Below the pieces are notes generated by a model that worked only from the letters and a program-made list of their open reading frames with translations, made no database searches and was not told where the DNA came from. Below are positions 39,760 through 50,080 of a stretch of 64,000 bases of DNA, piece after piece. How positions within the stretch are numbered: position 1 is the stretch's first letter; each line of letters begins with the position of its first letter. The DNA comes from Mycobacterium lepromatosis (lineage in GTDB: Bacteria; Actinomycetota; Actinomycetes; Mycobacteriales; Mycobacteriaceae), in NCBI RefSeq assembly GCF_000975265.2, contig NZ_CP083405.1:620001-684000 (forward strand), written 5' to 3'. The position numbers and the translations under genes were made by a program.

Positions 39760-41140
39760 GCCATTGGCAGCGCGCCTCAGGTGTCTGATTAGTCAGCGAG
39801 TGTCTGTGCTATACTCGCGTCTGCCATCTAGTGCAGACGTAGCGAATTCCGTTGGCATCACGGGCGTATTCGTGATAGTGCGATGAGACATACGAGCTGG
39901 TGTTCTTGTCCGGCAAGATGATTTCGAAATCAGCGACACGGTGGCGGCGACGGTTAACGTGCCGGTAATCACCAAACAAGCGATTGCGACTCATGGACGC
40001 CACCGGCTCGCGGTTTGGACCACCGCACCGTCGGACCCCAAAGGACTATAGCAAATATAGGTGCCCCCATCTGCCAGCGCCAGTAAGTGCCATCGGGTTC
40101 AGCGGCAAGTGCGGTCTACGCGGCATCATCACCGGAGAATATGTCGCCAAGCCACTCGGTTTGCTGTGCGCATCGTTCGTAGAGTCCGTGTGCGCGCAGA
40201 CGAAACGTCGTTTATTCGTGTGTGTTAGTGCGGAACGTAAGGTGGTAGCTGGCCACTCGGTGCACTCCGACAGATCGCTTCCGGAGCTGCGGACAAATGC
40301 AGGCGACTTGCTTGGAGAATCGGCAGCTGGGGTGTGCGATTGTCACCGCGTGCGATGCTCCGAGGGACCCCAAGCAGCAGGGCGTTTCCGTCCAGGGCTG
40401 GCCAGTAGGGGCGGTGCGGGCGCGTTAATGTGAGTCCGAGCCTTCTGACGTCGAAGTCGGCAGGAGCTATGGCGAGTTGATGAAAGCGGGCACCGGCCTA
40501 GTCCTCTGCGTTCTTATGCTGACGGCGGGCGCGCGGGGTAGATGGTGCGTTCGTCGGTTAGCATGGACTTGCCAGTCGATATTTACCATGGCAGGGCTCG
40601 ATGCCCAGCGCTCGAACGACAGCAGCGTGGTCTCATCGACGTTGGCGCAGTCGACGAAGTCCATTTCCCCGCCGGTTGGTAGGTCCGTCGTGCCTTCGGT
40701 GGTTTAGCTAGCGCGGCTACGTTCGGATGCACTAAACATCACGCCATCAACCATTTGTTAGCTGTCGGGTTGCAACGACTTGATGTCTTTGCGGGTAACC
40801 AACATCACCAGTTTGAGGCGTCCATCGTCGTCCTTGATGCTGAACCAGAGCAGCTAGTCGCAGCTTTTCAGCAGATGCTCTCATCAGATCAAGGGGCCTT
40901 CACGGTAGGTGACCGATCCGCGGACCGGGAGTCCACGCCACCGTAACTGACGATGGTTCCGGGGCCGAACTGCCGGGACCCGAATTGCGGCATCGTGTTA
41001 ATAAAAGAAAGCGGGGTCCTGACGCCAGCCTGTCGGCGCCGGTGTCCTGGGTTGCCGCAAAGCCATGACGAGAATAACGATGGATATACTGATCAGCACC
41101 GTGGCAAGGATGACCTGCAGTCATCTCATGCAGACCCTTT
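39760..41140 (-). pseudogene. Decayed Rv2597-Rv2600-like cluster (DUF4178 and neighbours)
   Basis: Several minus-strand relics lie between speE and ruvC. At about 41100-40750 a membrane start (LQVILATVLISISIVILVMA) leads to FGPGTIVSYGGVDSRS and IKDDDGRLKLVMLVTRKDIK, which fits a DUF4178 protein. Lower down are MDFVDCANVDETTLLSFERW (about 40664), LGASHAVTIAH (about 40370) and VADFEIILPDKNTSSYVSSH (about 39940). In actinobacteria DUF4178, DUF2617, DUF4247 and DUF350 genes often accompany speE, as Rv2597-Rv2600 do, so I read this as that cluster decayed. Individual assignments beyond the first are weak. Confidence 0.45.
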
Positions 41141-41266
41141 CGTGCTGTACAGCGAGTATGCGCATAAAATTAAGAGTTTTCGGTGGGCTCGGCGGTGTAA
41201 CGAGACCGTTGACAAGCCGTGTACCGCGTGTCCTACCTGATGCTGCCGATGTTAGCCGCTAGGCTG

Positions 41267-41282
41267 TCGAACAATTGTTCGG
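41267..41282. promoter_or_regulatory. LexA-binding SOS box upstream of ruvC
   Basis: TCGAACAATTGTTCGG matches the mycobacterial SOS box TCGAAC-N4-GTTCGA at 15 of the 16 positions and contains the perfect palindrome CGAACAATTGTTCG. It ends 19 bases before the ruvC start, so LexA bound here would block the ruvCAB promoter until DNA damage. Confidence 0.85.
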
Positions 41283-41301
41283 TGTTAGATGGGGGTATGT
41301 T

Positions 41302-41868
41302 ATGCGCGTGATGGGCGTCGATCCCGGGTTGACGCGGTGCGGGTTGTCCGTCGTCGAAAATGGGCGCGGTGGCCAAGTTGTTGCGTTGGATGTCGACGTG
41401 GTGTGCACACCATCGGACGCACCGGTGTCCAAGCGTTTGCTAGCGATCAGCGATGTCGTCGAACACTGGCTGATCACCCATCATCCGGATGTTATGGCCA
41501 TCGAGCGGGTTTTCTCTCAGCAGAATGTGTCGACAGTGATGGGTACGGCACAAGCCGGCGGTGTGATTGCGTTGGCCGCGGCGAAACGCAGTATCAACGT
41601 GCATTTCCATACCCCCAGTGAAGTTAAGGCCGCAGTTACTGGCAATGGTGCTGCCGACAAAGCGCAAGTTACTGCGATGGTGACCAGAATCCTTGCGCTG
41701 CAAGCTAAACCGACACCAGCCGACGCGGCCGACGCGTTGGCCTTGGCGATCTGTCACTGCTGGAGAGCACCAATGATCGCGCGGATGGCAGCGGCCGAAG
41801 CGCTGGGCGCGCAGCACCGTCAGACCTATCGGGCCAAGGTTGTCGGTGAGGTTAAGGCCACCCAGTGA
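41302..41868 (+). CDS. ruvC: Holliday junction resolvase RuvC
   Basis: RuvC cuts Holliday junctions symmetrically during recombinational repair, working with RuvAB. The 188-residue protein has all four acidic catalytic residues: Asp7 in [11 protein letters not shown], Glu68 in [10 protein letters not shown], and Asp141 and Asp144 in [13 protein letters not shown]. The ATG at 41302 is preceded by a G-rich ribosome-binding site (GGGGG); the upstream in-frame starts would add a short non-conserved stretch over the SOS-box region. The stop overlaps ruvA (GTGA). The LexA box 19 bases upstream indicates SOS control. Confidence 0.96.
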   Translation: MRVMGVDPGLTRCGLSVVENGRGGQVVALDVDVVCTPSDAPVSKRLLAISDVVEHWLITHHPDVMAIERVFSQQNVSTVMGTAQAGGVIALAAAKRSINVHFHTPSEVKAAVTGNGAADKAQVTAMVTRILALQAKPTPADAADALALAICHCWRAPMIARMAAAEALGAQHRQTYRAKVVGEVKATQ

Positions 41869-42476
41869 TTTTTTCGGTACGCGGCGAGGTGCTCGAGGTG
41901 GCACTTGACCATGCCGTCATCGAAGCCGCCGGCATCGGCTACCGGGTAAACGCGACGCCGTCGACGTTGGCGACATTACGGCAGGGCAGCCAGGCCCGCC
42001 TGGTCACCGCAATGGTCGTGCGCGAGGATTCGATGACGTTGTATGGGTTTTCCGACGCCGAGAACCGTGACCTGTTCCTAGCGTTGCTGTCAGTCGCGGG
42101 AGTTGGTCCTCGCCTTGCCATGGCGACACTGGCTGTGCACGACGCGGCGGCACTGCGACAGGCACTGGCCGATAGCGATGTCGCCTCGCTGACCCGGGTG
42201 CCCGGTATCGGCAAACGTGGTGCCGAACGGATAGTGCTGGAGTTACGCGACAAGGTGGGTGCGGTCGGGGCACCTGGATTGACTGTGGGTACTGCCGCTA
42301 ACGGCCACGCGGTGCGAGGTTCCGTGGTCGAAGCCTTGGTTGGGTTGGGTTTTGCGGTCAAGCAAGCTGAGGAAGCAACCAGCCAGGTGCTCAGCGGTGA
42401 CCTTGGAAAAGATGGAGCGGCGGCGACGTCCAGCGCTCTGCGGGCTGCCTTGTCGTTGCTGGGCAAGGCCCGATGA
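41865..42476 (+). CDS. ruvA: Holliday junction branch migration protein RuvA
   Basis: RuvA binds the four-way junction as a tetramer and loads the RuvB motors. The 203-residue protein shows the N-terminal OB domain ([20 protein letters not shown]), the acidic-pin and helix-hairpin-helix region ([34 protein letters not shown]) and the C-terminal UBA-like domain that contacts RuvB ([17 protein letters not shown]). The GTG at 41865 overlaps the ruvC stop and its own stop overlaps ruvB (ATGA), so the three genes form one coupled operon. Confidence 0.96.
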   Translation: MIFSVRGEVLEVALDHAVIEAAGIGYRVNATPSTLATLRQGSQARLVTAMVVREDSMTLYGFSDAENRDLFLALLSVAGVGPRLAMATLAVHDAAALRQALADSDVASLTRVPGIGKRGAERIVLELRDKVGAVGAPGLTVGTAANGHAVRGSVVEALVGLGFAVKQAEEATSQVLSGDLGKDGAAATSSALRAALSLLGKAR

Positions 42477-43522
42477 GCGAGGATTACTCGGATCGGGCTG
42501 TTTCTCCGGTGTTGACCGTCGGCGAGGGCGACATCGACGTCAACCTGCGGCCCTGCTCATTGCGGGAGTTCATCGGTCAGCCGCGGGTGCGTGAACAGCT
42601 CCAGCTGGTCATCGAGGGGGCCAAGAATCGTGGCGGCACGCCGGATCACATCCTGCTGTCCGGCCCGCCGGGGCTGGGTAAGACGTCACTGGCAATGATC
42701 ATCGCTGCTGAACTCGGTTCCTCGTTGCGGATGACGTCCGGGCCTGCGCTGGAACGCGCAGGTGACTTGGCAGCGATGCTGTCCAACCTGGTCGAGCACG
42801 ACGTGTTGTTCATCGACGAAATCCACCGCATTGCCCGGCCCGTGGAGGAGATGCTGTACCTAGCGATGGAAGACTTTCGGGTCGACGTGGTCGTCGGAAA
42901 AGGCCCTGGAGCGACATCGATTCCCCTGGAAGTCGCACCCTTTACTTTGGTCGGCGCGACTACACGGTCCGGCGCACTGACCGGACCACTACGTGACCGG
43001 TTCGGGTTCACCGCACATATGGATTTCTACGAGTCTGCCGAGTTGGAGCGGGTGTTGGCTCGCGCGGCTGGGATTCTGGGCATTGAGTTGTGCGCCGAGG
43101 CAGGCGCGGAGATCGCTCGACGCTCACGTGGGACGCCGCGGATCGCTAACCGGTTGCTGCGCCGGGTCCGTGACTTCGCCGAGGTCCGTGCTGACGGCGT
43201 CATCACCCGCGATGTTGCTAAGTCGGCGCTGGCGGTCTACGACGTCGATGACCTGGGCCTGGACCGACTGGATCGGGCGGTACTGTCGGCGCTGATCCAC
43301 AGCTTCGGCGGCGGTCCGGTCGGGGTTTCGACGTTAGCGGTGGCCGTCGGGGAGGAGGTGACCACCGTAGAAGAGGTGTGTGAGCCGTTTCTGGTGCGTG
43401 CCGGCATGATGGCGCGGACCTCGCGCGGCCGTGTGGCTACTGCGCAGGCCTGGACGTACCTGTGCATGACACCGCCGGCCGGGGTCACCGGGCTGAGTCA
43501 GTCGGGGTTATTCGAGTCGTGA
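42473..43522 (+). CDS. ruvB: Holliday junction branch migration ATPase RuvB
   Basis: RuvB is the hexameric AAA+ motor that pulls DNA through the RuvA-bound junction. The 349-residue protein has Walker A GPPGLGKT (64-71), Walker B FIDEIH (113-118), sensor 1 [20 protein letters not shown] with the Arg finger, sensor 2 [20 protein letters not shown], and the C-terminal winged helix ([20 protein letters not shown]). It begins in an ATGA overlap with ruvA and ends the SOS-controlled operon. Confidence 0.97.
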   Translation: MSEDYSDRAVSPVLTVGEGDIDVNLRPCSLREFIGQPRVREQLQLVIEGAKNRGGTPDHILLSGPPGLGKTSLAMIIAAELGSSLRMTSGPALERAGDLAAMLSNLVEHDVLFIDEIHRIARPVEEMLYLAMEDFRVDVVVGKGPGATSIPLEVAPFTLVGATTRSGALTGPLRDRFGFTAHMDFYESAELERVLARAAGILGIELCAEAGAEIARRSRGTPRIANRLLRRVRDFAEVRADGVITRDVAKSALAVYDVDDLGLDRLDRAVLSALIHSFGGGPVGVSTLAVAVGEEVTTVEEVCEPFLVRAGMMARTSRGRVATAQAWTYLCMTPPAGVTGLSQSGLFES

Positions 43523-43524
43523 GG

Positions 43525-44200
43525 AGCGGGGTAATGATCATCACCGGTTTTATCTGCGTTGCCCTGACTGCCGGTACTAGCACGTCTACGTTTTCACCAT
43601 GGAATCGTTTACGTATACTTCCGCGCCCCCCGAACCATGTTCAGTATGACTGCTTATGGAGAATAATATCGTAACCTGCTTGCCTTCACCCACGGGCTTC
43701 TACAACTTAAACTTTATGTTATTTCTGCCGATCGCGAGTGGCATCAGCATTGTTGAGTTTACTCGTGGGACACGACCCCGTTGGGCCGCCCTAATTTTCG
43801 CTGGCGTCGGATCTGTGGTTTTAGCCTCGGTCGTGCTGCTGGTGCTTGGCCTACTATCGGAACATCAGAGACATCTGTTGCAATCTGGTTGGCGGAATCC
43901 TCGGTCGGGCGCAAGCGTGTAGGTTACATCTTGCAGTGTCGGGTACTCTAGCTAGTGCTGGAGTCGTTTTGGCATGTCTTACCTTCCGGTCGGCCCGCTA
44001 CATTGCTCTGTAGCAATTGCCGCAGCGGGCGGTTTCGGTGCCGGCTTTCGAGCCGTATGTCTCGGTTCCGGAGGAGTCAACGCCCGAGGCGTCACCGGAT
44101 GCGCTGACCACGCCACGGGCGTAGTCGCATTGACAGTGTGCGGGTGCCGGCTGCCGCACGCTGTCGTTGGTGTTGGTCGGTGCTAACCACCGGGCTGGCT
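43525..44200 (+). pseudogene. Remnant of a small membrane protein
   Basis: A frame from 43656 to 43922 (88 codons) holds two membrane helices: FYNLNFMLFLPIASGISIVE and AALIFAGVGSVVLASVVLLV. After a frame change another helix (SAGVVLACLTFRSARYIA, about 43960-44010) and a Pro/Glu-rich tail (VSVPAFEPYVSVPEESTPEA, about 44035-44095) follow. Together they look like one broken tetraspan-type membrane protein that I cannot name. In M. tuberculosis a PE_PGRS gene sits between ruvB and fadD9; nothing here resembles it. Confidence 0.4.
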
Positions 44201-44335
44201 AGCGCTGCCCTAGGCGCTGATGGTGTTTAGGGAGCCGCTACCGCTTTGGCCTCCACCGCCGGTACCACAGTCGAAGTGCCCGCGGTGCCCTTGACAAGGG
44301 TCGTTCGGTTGCCTCCACCGGGCAGGTTGAAACGT

Positions 44336-47300
44336 TCAAGACGGTACTCGAGCTGGCGATCGATCTGCCTGCCTTCGGAGCAGCCCGAGCAGCTGTAGAT
44401 CGCTGACATATTTGCCGATTATTGCCGACGAGATGTGCGGAATATCTTTGTCCTGAACAATTTTCGATTCTTGAACAGCTGTACGGAACCGGTCTGTGGG
44501 TGCCAGCGACCCGTTTAATGGCTTCTCCGGCTTCTGGTAGTTGTGCAACAACGGCAACAGTGAGTTGTGACGCTGCCTTTCGGGTAGGGCGCGCAGCGAA
44601 ATCTCAAACCGTCGCAGCCATTCGTCGTAGTCGTTGATGCGCTGTATCGGGCAGCCGGCGTCAATGAGCCAGTCCACAAACTCGTCCATACCGATGCCGT
44701 CGTCGTGCGGGTTCATCACATGATAGGTTGCGAACCCATCTCGACCGTGCAGGCTTTGGGCTCCCAGGGTGGAGATCGCTTCGGCGATGAACTCGACGGG
44801 CAGACCGTCGTAGTGGGCGCGTTGCCGATTGCTCTCGGCGTCTAGCTCGTAGAACGAGCCGGGTGCGATGCCGGTGGCGGCCAGGCTCAGCATCATTCGA
44901 GTGAACATGTCGGGGACGTTGAGCTGACCGGCGTAGCTGGTGTCGGCCAAGATCATGTCGCAGCGGAAAACTGCAACCGGCAGACCGCATAGTTCGTGGG
45001 CCTCGCGCAGCAGCACTTCGCCGGCCCACTTGCTGTTGCCGTAGCCGTTGGCATAGTTATCGTTGATTTTGCGCGTCGGGCTAGTGACTCGGATATCGGA
45101 GTCTTCGGTGAATTTTGCCGGCTCAATCTGATCACCGACGCCGATTGTCGATACGTAGATGTACGGCTTTTGCTTACTGGTCAGCGCGATCCGAATCAGC
45201 TCGGCGGTACCCAACGCATTAGGGCCGAATAGCTCGCTGTACGGCAGCACGTGGTTGACCAGGGCGGCGGGGTCGACGATCAGATCGACTGTGTCGGCCA
45301 GTCGTCGCCACGTTTGCCGGTCCAATTCCAGTTCTACTTCGCCTTTGTCGCCGGCGATGACCTCCAAGTGGTCGGCGGCCAGTTCCTGGTAGTGCGCCAG
45401 CAGTTTGGGGTCGCCGCTATCGAAGGTCTTGCCGAGCCGGGCCCGAGCTTCCTCGTTGGACTTGGCTCGCACCAGGGCTATTACCTTCCCATCGACCAGG
45501 TCCATCCGTTCGAGCCATTTCAGGGCTAAGTAGCGCCCCAGGAAGCCAGTGGCGCCGGTCAACAGGACGGTGCGCACTTCGGCGTCGGGTTGCGCCAACA
45601 TGGGCGCGGCAGTCAACGTTGACACATCGATGAACTTGTCTAGGGTGAGGTCACTGGCGTGCACCTCGCCAGCGTCGCGACCGTGTATGGCAGTGAAAGT
45701 GGGCCGCTTCGTGCCTTGCTGTTCGCTCTCGATATAGTCGGCGATTGCCGCCAAGTCGTTTACCGGGCTGACAATGACGCCCACCGGCACATCGATGTTG
45801 AAGAGCTCGCGCAGCAGGTTACTGAATGTCAACGCGGACAACGAGTCTCCTCCTAAGTCGGTGAAGTGCGCATTCGACGGCAAGTCGGTGGTCGCCGCAC
45901 CCAGAATGGTTCCTGCGGCTCGGCTCACCGTCTGTAGTACCGGCGCTTCCGCCCCGCTTTGCCGTAGCGCGTGTAGTGCATTTGTCTGCCCCTCAGCCAG
46001 ATCGGCGTAGAGCTGTTCGAGCCGCGCGCCGTAGTGTTGCTTGAGCTTCGGCCACGCCAGCTTGCGAATACCGGTGAGCAGACCATTCTCTAGGCTGAAC
46101 GGTGTAGTCTCGATGATTAAGTCGCGCGGCACCTCGTAGGACTGCAGTTCGGCCTCTTTCGCTACTTCCTGCAACGAATCGATAATCAGCGGTTTAAGCG
46201 CCTCAATGTCATTAGTAGCCAACGCATCCTCAGTCGGCACCACAACAGCCAGCAGGTAGGGGTGTGCGCTGTTGCCATAGATATAAATCTGCCGGACCAG
46301 TGGGCTATTGCTGAATGCTGCCTCGAGTTGCGCGACGGTGACGAATTGGCCCTGCGCAAGTTTCAGCACGTTGTTGCGGCGATCGACGTACACGAGCCGG
46401 GCGGGACCAACTTCGGCGACGATGTCTCCAGTCTGGTAGTATCCGTCTCCGTCGAACACGGTGGCGGTAACCTCAGGCCGCTTATAGTAGCCGGGGAACA
46501 TGTTCTGAGTCTTAAGTAGCAATTCACCTCTTGGATAAGGCTGGTCGGTGCTGAAATAGCCCAAATCTGGAACGTCGACCAGCTTGTAATCGATAACTGG
46601 CGGACGTTGCACTTCGCCGTCAAACAAGACCATGCCGGCTTCGGTGGAACCGTAGCCCTCCAACAGATGCATTTCAAGCAGGGACTCGACCCCGTGCTTC
46701 AACTCCGGGGAGGTGGGCGCCGAGCCCGTCATAGCCGCGATGTACCGTCCTCCTAGCAGGGATTGCCGCTGTTCATCCATAACTTCGGCTTCTATGGCTG
46801 CACGGTCGGCGGAACCGCTGTTGGTTAGCCGACGGTCAACTGCGTGCTGGCATTCGTCGTAGAGGGTTTCCCAGATGCGCGGTACGAAGTTCAACTCGGT
46901 CGGCCGCACCAGCTTGAGATCCTCCAGTAGCGTCGAGAGGTCGCTGCGGGCGGCGAAGTAAGCCGTGCCGCCGTTACCGAGCGTGCCGTAGAGGATTCCG
47001 TGGCCCATGACGTGGCTCATCGGCATGAAGTTGAGCGTGATTGACGCGGCGGTCGATCTGAACCAGTTTCCGTCTGACCGGCGCCACATCTTGCCGACAT
47101 TGCTTTGCGGATACATCGCGCCCTTGGGTGCGCCGGTGCTGCCGGATGTGTAGATCAGCAACGCCAACGGGTCATCAGAGTCATCGGCCACGGGGATCGG
47201 TGTAGCTGGCAGCGTCTTGCCGCGGTCGAGGACCTCGATCAGGCTCTCGACCACTACGTTGTTGTCCACCAACCGCTCCCGGGCAGTTGCCACGGCGTCA

Positions 47301-47899
47301 CGCTGCTCGTCGGCCTCGGGGTGGTAGTCAAACACAACGAGCTTCGCTGGCGCCGGGCCAGACAGGATCAGCTCGACAGTGTCGGGCAGCTGGTTTACGC
47401 TCGCCGCGATCACCCTGGGTTCGGTCTCGATAACGATCGGCTGCAGCTGGGTGATCGCTGCACTGGTCTGCAGCGGAACCGCTACGGCACTGATCACGCC
47501 GAGCGCCATGTCGATGATGGCGTAATCGACACTGTTGAAACCTAGTACGCAGACCCGGTCGCCGGCGTGCAGCAGGTCGTGTATCCAGGCGCGCGCCAGC
47601 GCTCCGACGCGGTCGCTCAACTCGCGGTAGGTGATGGTCTCAAAGCAGGGGAGCAGCTCTATTGAGGTGCGTCCGGTCTTCGGGTCTTTGATGAACTCGA
47701 CCACGCGCTGGCCCAGCGCCGGCCGCTCCGCGTAACCGTCCAGCGTGGTCTGGATGATTTGGGGCAGTCGCAACCCGGGCTGAGCAAGGGCAGCAACGAC
47801 CGCCGGGTCGGGCTTGGCGGCGGCGAACTGCGGGTCGTTGGCGGTGAGGTAGTCAACGCGGCGTGCGAGCTGTTCTTCCTGCGTATTGGTGGTCGACAT
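44336..47899 (-). CDS. fadD9: Carboxylic acid reductase (FadD9-type)
   Basis: This three-domain enzyme activates a fatty or aromatic acid with ATP, loads it on a phosphopantetheine arm and reduces it with NADPH to the aldehyde. The 1187-residue protein has the adenylation domain with LLIYTSGSTGAPKGAM (about residue 250) and GYYQTGDIVAEVG, a carrier domain with LGGDSLSAL (about 682; Ser carries the cofactor), and a reductase domain starting LTGATGFLGRYLALKWL (about 776), then YVSTIGVG and YGNSKWAGEVLLREA with the Tyr/Lys pair. The ATG at 47899 has AAGGAA upstream; an earlier in-frame start at 47938 lacks one. It is entire, matches Rv2590, and is one of the longest intact genes here. Confidence 0.95.
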   Translation of the reverse strand: MSTTNTQEEQLARRVDYLTANDPQFAAAKPDPAVVAALAQPGLRLPQIIQTTLDGYAERPALGQRVVEFIKDPKTGRTSIELLPCFETITYRELSDRVGALARAWIHDLLHAGDRVCVLGFNSVDYAIIDMALGVISAVAVPLQTSAAITQLQPIVIETEPRVIAASVNQLPDTVELILSGPAPAKLVVFDYHPEADEQRDAVATARERLVDNNVVVESLIEVLDRGKTLPATPIPVADDSDDPLALLIYTSGSTGAPKGAMYPQSNVGKMWRRSDGNWFRSTAASITLNFMPMSHVMGHGILYGTLGNGGTAYFAARSDLSTLLEDLKLVRPTELNFVPRIWETLYDECQHAVDRRLTNSGSADRAAIEAEVMDEQRQSLLGGRYIAAMTGSAPTSPELKHGVESLLEMHLLEGYGSTEAGMVLFDGEVQRPPVIDYKLVDVPDLGYFSTDQPYPRGELLLKTQNMFPGYYKRPEVTATVFDGDGYYQTGDIVAEVGPARLVYVDRRNNVLKLAQGQFVTVAQLEAAFSNSPLVRQIYIYGNSAHPYLLAVVVPTEDALATNDIEALKPLIIDSLQEVAKEAELQSYEVPRDLIIETTPFSLENGLLTGIRKLAWPKLKQHYGARLEQLYADLAEGQTNALHALRQSGAEAPVLQTVSRAAGTILGAATTDLPSNAHFTDLGGDSLSALTFSNLLRELFNIDVPVGVIVSPVNDLAAIADYIESEQQGTKRPTFTAIHGRDAGEVHASDLTLDKFIDVSTLTAAPMLAQPDAEVRTVLLTGATGFLGRYLALKWLERMDLVDGKVIALVRAKSNEEARARLGKTFDSGDPKLLAHYQELAADHLEVIAGDKGEVELELDRQTWRRLADTVDLIVDPAALVNHVLPYSELFGPNALGTAELIRIALTSKQKPYIYVSTIGVGDQIEPAKFTEDSDIRVTSPTRKINDNYANGYGNSKWAGEVLLREAHELCGLPVAVFRCDMILADTSYAGQLNVPDMFTRMMLSLAATGIAPGSFYELDAESNRQRAHYDGLPVEFIAEAISTLGAQSLHGRDGFATYHVMNPHDDGIGMDEFVDWLIDAGCPIQRINDYDEWLRRFEISLRALPERQRHNSLLPLLHNYQKPEKPLNGSLAPTDRFRTAVQESKIVQDKDIPHISSAIIGKYVSDLQLLGLLRRQADRSPARVPS

Positions 47900-48032
47900 A
47901 ACAGTTCCTTGCGATGAGAAATAGACCGTTAGTGCCACACGGCACAGACGATTAGAAAATTAGCTGCGCTAAAAGGTATTCCTCAATGGCTGGGTTAGAG
48001 ATGTGAGATCGCCCATCTCAGGAGTTCTTGGT

Positions 48033-49373
48033 TTAGAAATCACCCAGGATCCGGCCCAGGATGTCAAGCCCTTCGGACAGCAGTTCGTCACTTATGGTCA
48101 ACGGCGGCAACAGTCGGATGATGTTTCCGAACATGCCACATGTTAAGATTACGACGCCGGCGGCGTGGGCTGCGGTGGCTACTTTTTCGGTTAGCTCGGG
48201 GTCAGGCTCGGCCGTTCCTGATTTCACCAATTCGACGGCGATCATGGCACCCCGACCACGTACATCACCTATCCGATCGTCGGCGTTCTGAAGCCGCAAC
48301 AACCGGTCGGTGATCAGCCGTTCGATCTGTTGGGCTCGCTGGATAAGGCCGTCGTCCTCGATGGTCGTGATAGTTGCCAACGCCGCCGCGCAGGCGACCG
48401 GGTTGCCGCCGAAGGTGCCACCGAGGCCGCTGACGTGCGGGGCGTTCATGATCTCAGCCCGTCCGGTTACCGCCGACAGCGGCAATCCGTCGGCGATGCC
48501 CTTGGCAGTGCAGATCATGTCGGGCACGATTCCATCGTGCTCGCAGGCGAACATGGCGCCGGTGCGCGCAAATCCCGTTTGCACTTCATCGGCGATGAAT
48601 ATCACATTGTTCTTGCGGCACCAATCCAGCAAGGTGGCTAAAAACCCTTCGGCCGGAACGATGAAACCGCCTTCGCCCTGGATCGGCTCAATAATGACGG
48701 CAGCTAGGTCGTTGGTGCCGACCTGCTTCTCGATGATGTTAATGGCCCGCGTGCCGGCCAATTTGCCGTCGGTGGCGAGGTCTTTGTTGAGTAGACCGTC
48801 TCGATAGGGGTAGGATAGCGGAGCTCGGTAGATCTCTGGTGCAAAAGGACCAAAGCCACTTTTGTACGGCATAGACTTGGCGGTAAGTGCCATCGTCAGG
48901 TTGGTGCGACCGTGGTAGGCGTGGTCGAACGCGACCACTGCGGGCTTACGGGTGTACGAACGGGCAACCTTGATGGAGTTCTCCACTGCCTCTGCGCCGG
49001 AATTGAACAGCACCGAGCGTTTTTCGCCGGACCCTGGGGTAATTCGATTGAGTTGCTCGGTGACGGCGATGTATTCCTCGTACGGTGTGATTATGAAACA
49101 AGTGTGAGTGAAGTCAGCCACCTGGGCGCGCACCGCGTCCACGACGCGAGGCGACGAGTTGCCGATTGTGGTGACAGCTATTCCAGAACCCAGGTCGATA
49201 AGTCGGTTCCCGTCGACGTCCTCGATAATGCCGCCGGCAGCGCGCGTTACAAACACTGGCAGGGCGACTCCCACCCCACGAGGCACCGCCGCGTCGCGGC
49301 GTTTCGTTAGATCGAGTGATGCGGGGCCGGGGATTTCAGTGACCAGCTGACGGCTCTGCTCGACGCTGATCAC
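48033..49373 (-). CDS. gabT: 4-aminobutyrate aminotransferase
   Basis: GabT moves the amino group of 4-aminobutyrate to 2-oxoglutarate, giving succinic semialdehyde for the GABA shunt. The 446-residue class III PLP aminotransferase has LFNSGAEAVENSIKVAR (cofactor phosphate), FDHAYHGRTNLTMALT, IIEPIQGEGGF, FIADEVQTGFARTG with the PLP-binding Asp, and ICTAKGIADGLPLSAVTG with the Schiff-base Lys (about residue 287). The GTG at 49373 has an excellent AGGAGG six bases upstream, which decides the start over upstream ATGs. It is divergent from yajC. Confidence 0.95.
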   Translation of the reverse strand: MISVEQSRQLVTEIPGPASLDLTKRRDAAVPRGVGVALPVFVTRAAGGIIEDVDGNRLIDLGSGIAVTTIGNSSPRVVDAVRAQVADFTHTCFIITPYEEYIAVTEQLNRITPGSGEKRSVLFNSGAEAVENSIKVARSYTRKPAVVAFDHAYHGRTNLTMALTAKSMPYKSGFGPFAPEIYRAPLSYPYRDGLLNKDLATDGKLAGTRAINIIEKQVGTNDLAAVIIEPIQGEGGFIVPAEGFLATLLDWCRKNNVIFIADEVQTGFARTGAMFACEHDGIVPDMICTAKGIADGLPLSAVTGRAEIMNAPHVSGLGGTFGGNPVACAAALATITTIEDDGLIQRAQQIERLITDRLLRLQNADDRIGDVRGRGAMIAVELVKSGTAEPDPELTEKVATAAHAAGVVILTCGMFGNIIRLLPPLTISDELLSEGLDILGRILGDF

Positions 49374-49573
49374 GTGGATCCTCCTGACTACGACATACCG
49401 GTTGAATCGCAGGTAAAGCATAGCCGTTATCGGGGTTCTCACACTGGGCGAGCGTGGCTAGGCCACGTCCCTGGGCGGGGTGTGCCCACCGTGCCGGTTG
49501 GGTGCGACCTGGGACCTGCCAGACTAGATGAGCACAAAATGGACGGTTGTTTGGTGCGCGCCCGCTGGTCGGC

Positions 49574-49602
49574 TTGCCAGCTTTGCGCGCAGTACCTATA
49601 CA
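49574..49602 (+). promoter_or_regulatory. Likely sigma-70-type promoter of yajC-secD-secF
   Basis: TTGCCA (49574-49579) and TATACA (49597-49602) are 17 bases apart, close to the consensus -35 and -10 boxes. Transcription would begin about 10 bases before the yajC ATG, leaving room for the ribosome-binding site only. Confidence 0.4.
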
Positions 49603-49618
49603 AAATACAGGTGGGTTG

Positions 49619-49963
49619 ATGGAGAGTCTGGTTTTATTCTTACCGTTCCTGCTCATCATGGGTGGGGGCATTTTTTTCGCGTCGCGACGTCAAAAACGCT
49701 CGATGCAAGCCAGGATCGATCTGTACGACTCGCTACAGCCGGGTGACCGAGTGAGTACCACCTCCGGCCTGCAGGCCACCATCGTCGTCGTCGGGAACGA
49801 CACCGTTGATCTTGAGATCGCGCCAGGCATCGTAACTACCTGGATGAAGCAGGCGATTCGTGACCGGATCCTCCCGGACGATGTGGATATGGACGCACAC
49901 GAGGCCGAACCGGGGGACTTCGCGGACTGCGATGAGCTAGAAGAGTGCGACGGCTCCAGCTAA
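49619..49963 (+). CDS. yajC: YajC, Sec translocase accessory protein
   Basis: YajC is a small membrane partner of SecDF-SecYEG. The 114-residue protein has one N-terminal membrane helix (LVLFLPFLLIMGGGIFFASR) followed by the cytosolic YajC domain: RQKRSMQARIDLYDSLQPGD, RVSTTSGLQATIV and VDLEIAPGIVTTWMKQAI. A C-terminal acidic tail ends it. The ATG at 49619 places the helix at the start as in relatives and has AGGTGGG just upstream. It is the first gene of yajC-secD-secF. Confidence 0.92.
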   Translation: MESLVLFLPFLLIMGGGIFFASRRQKRSMQARIDLYDSLQPGDRVSTTSGLQATIVVVGNDTVDLEIAPGIVTTWMKQAIRDRILPDDVDMDAHEAEPGDFADCDELEECDGSS

Positions 49964-50080
49964 CGTCGATAAACGAGTTATGAGGGATTCCTGACGACGC
50001 TTGTGTCTTGTGTGAAGGGCCTAGTGATGCGACACGTAGGCTCTATTGAGAAAAACCGATTTCAAGGAGATACAAGGAAC

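Noticed and set aside
48310..48807. 165-codon plus-strand frame opposite gabT
   Set aside because: Antisense shadow of an intact conserved gene in G+C-rich DNA.
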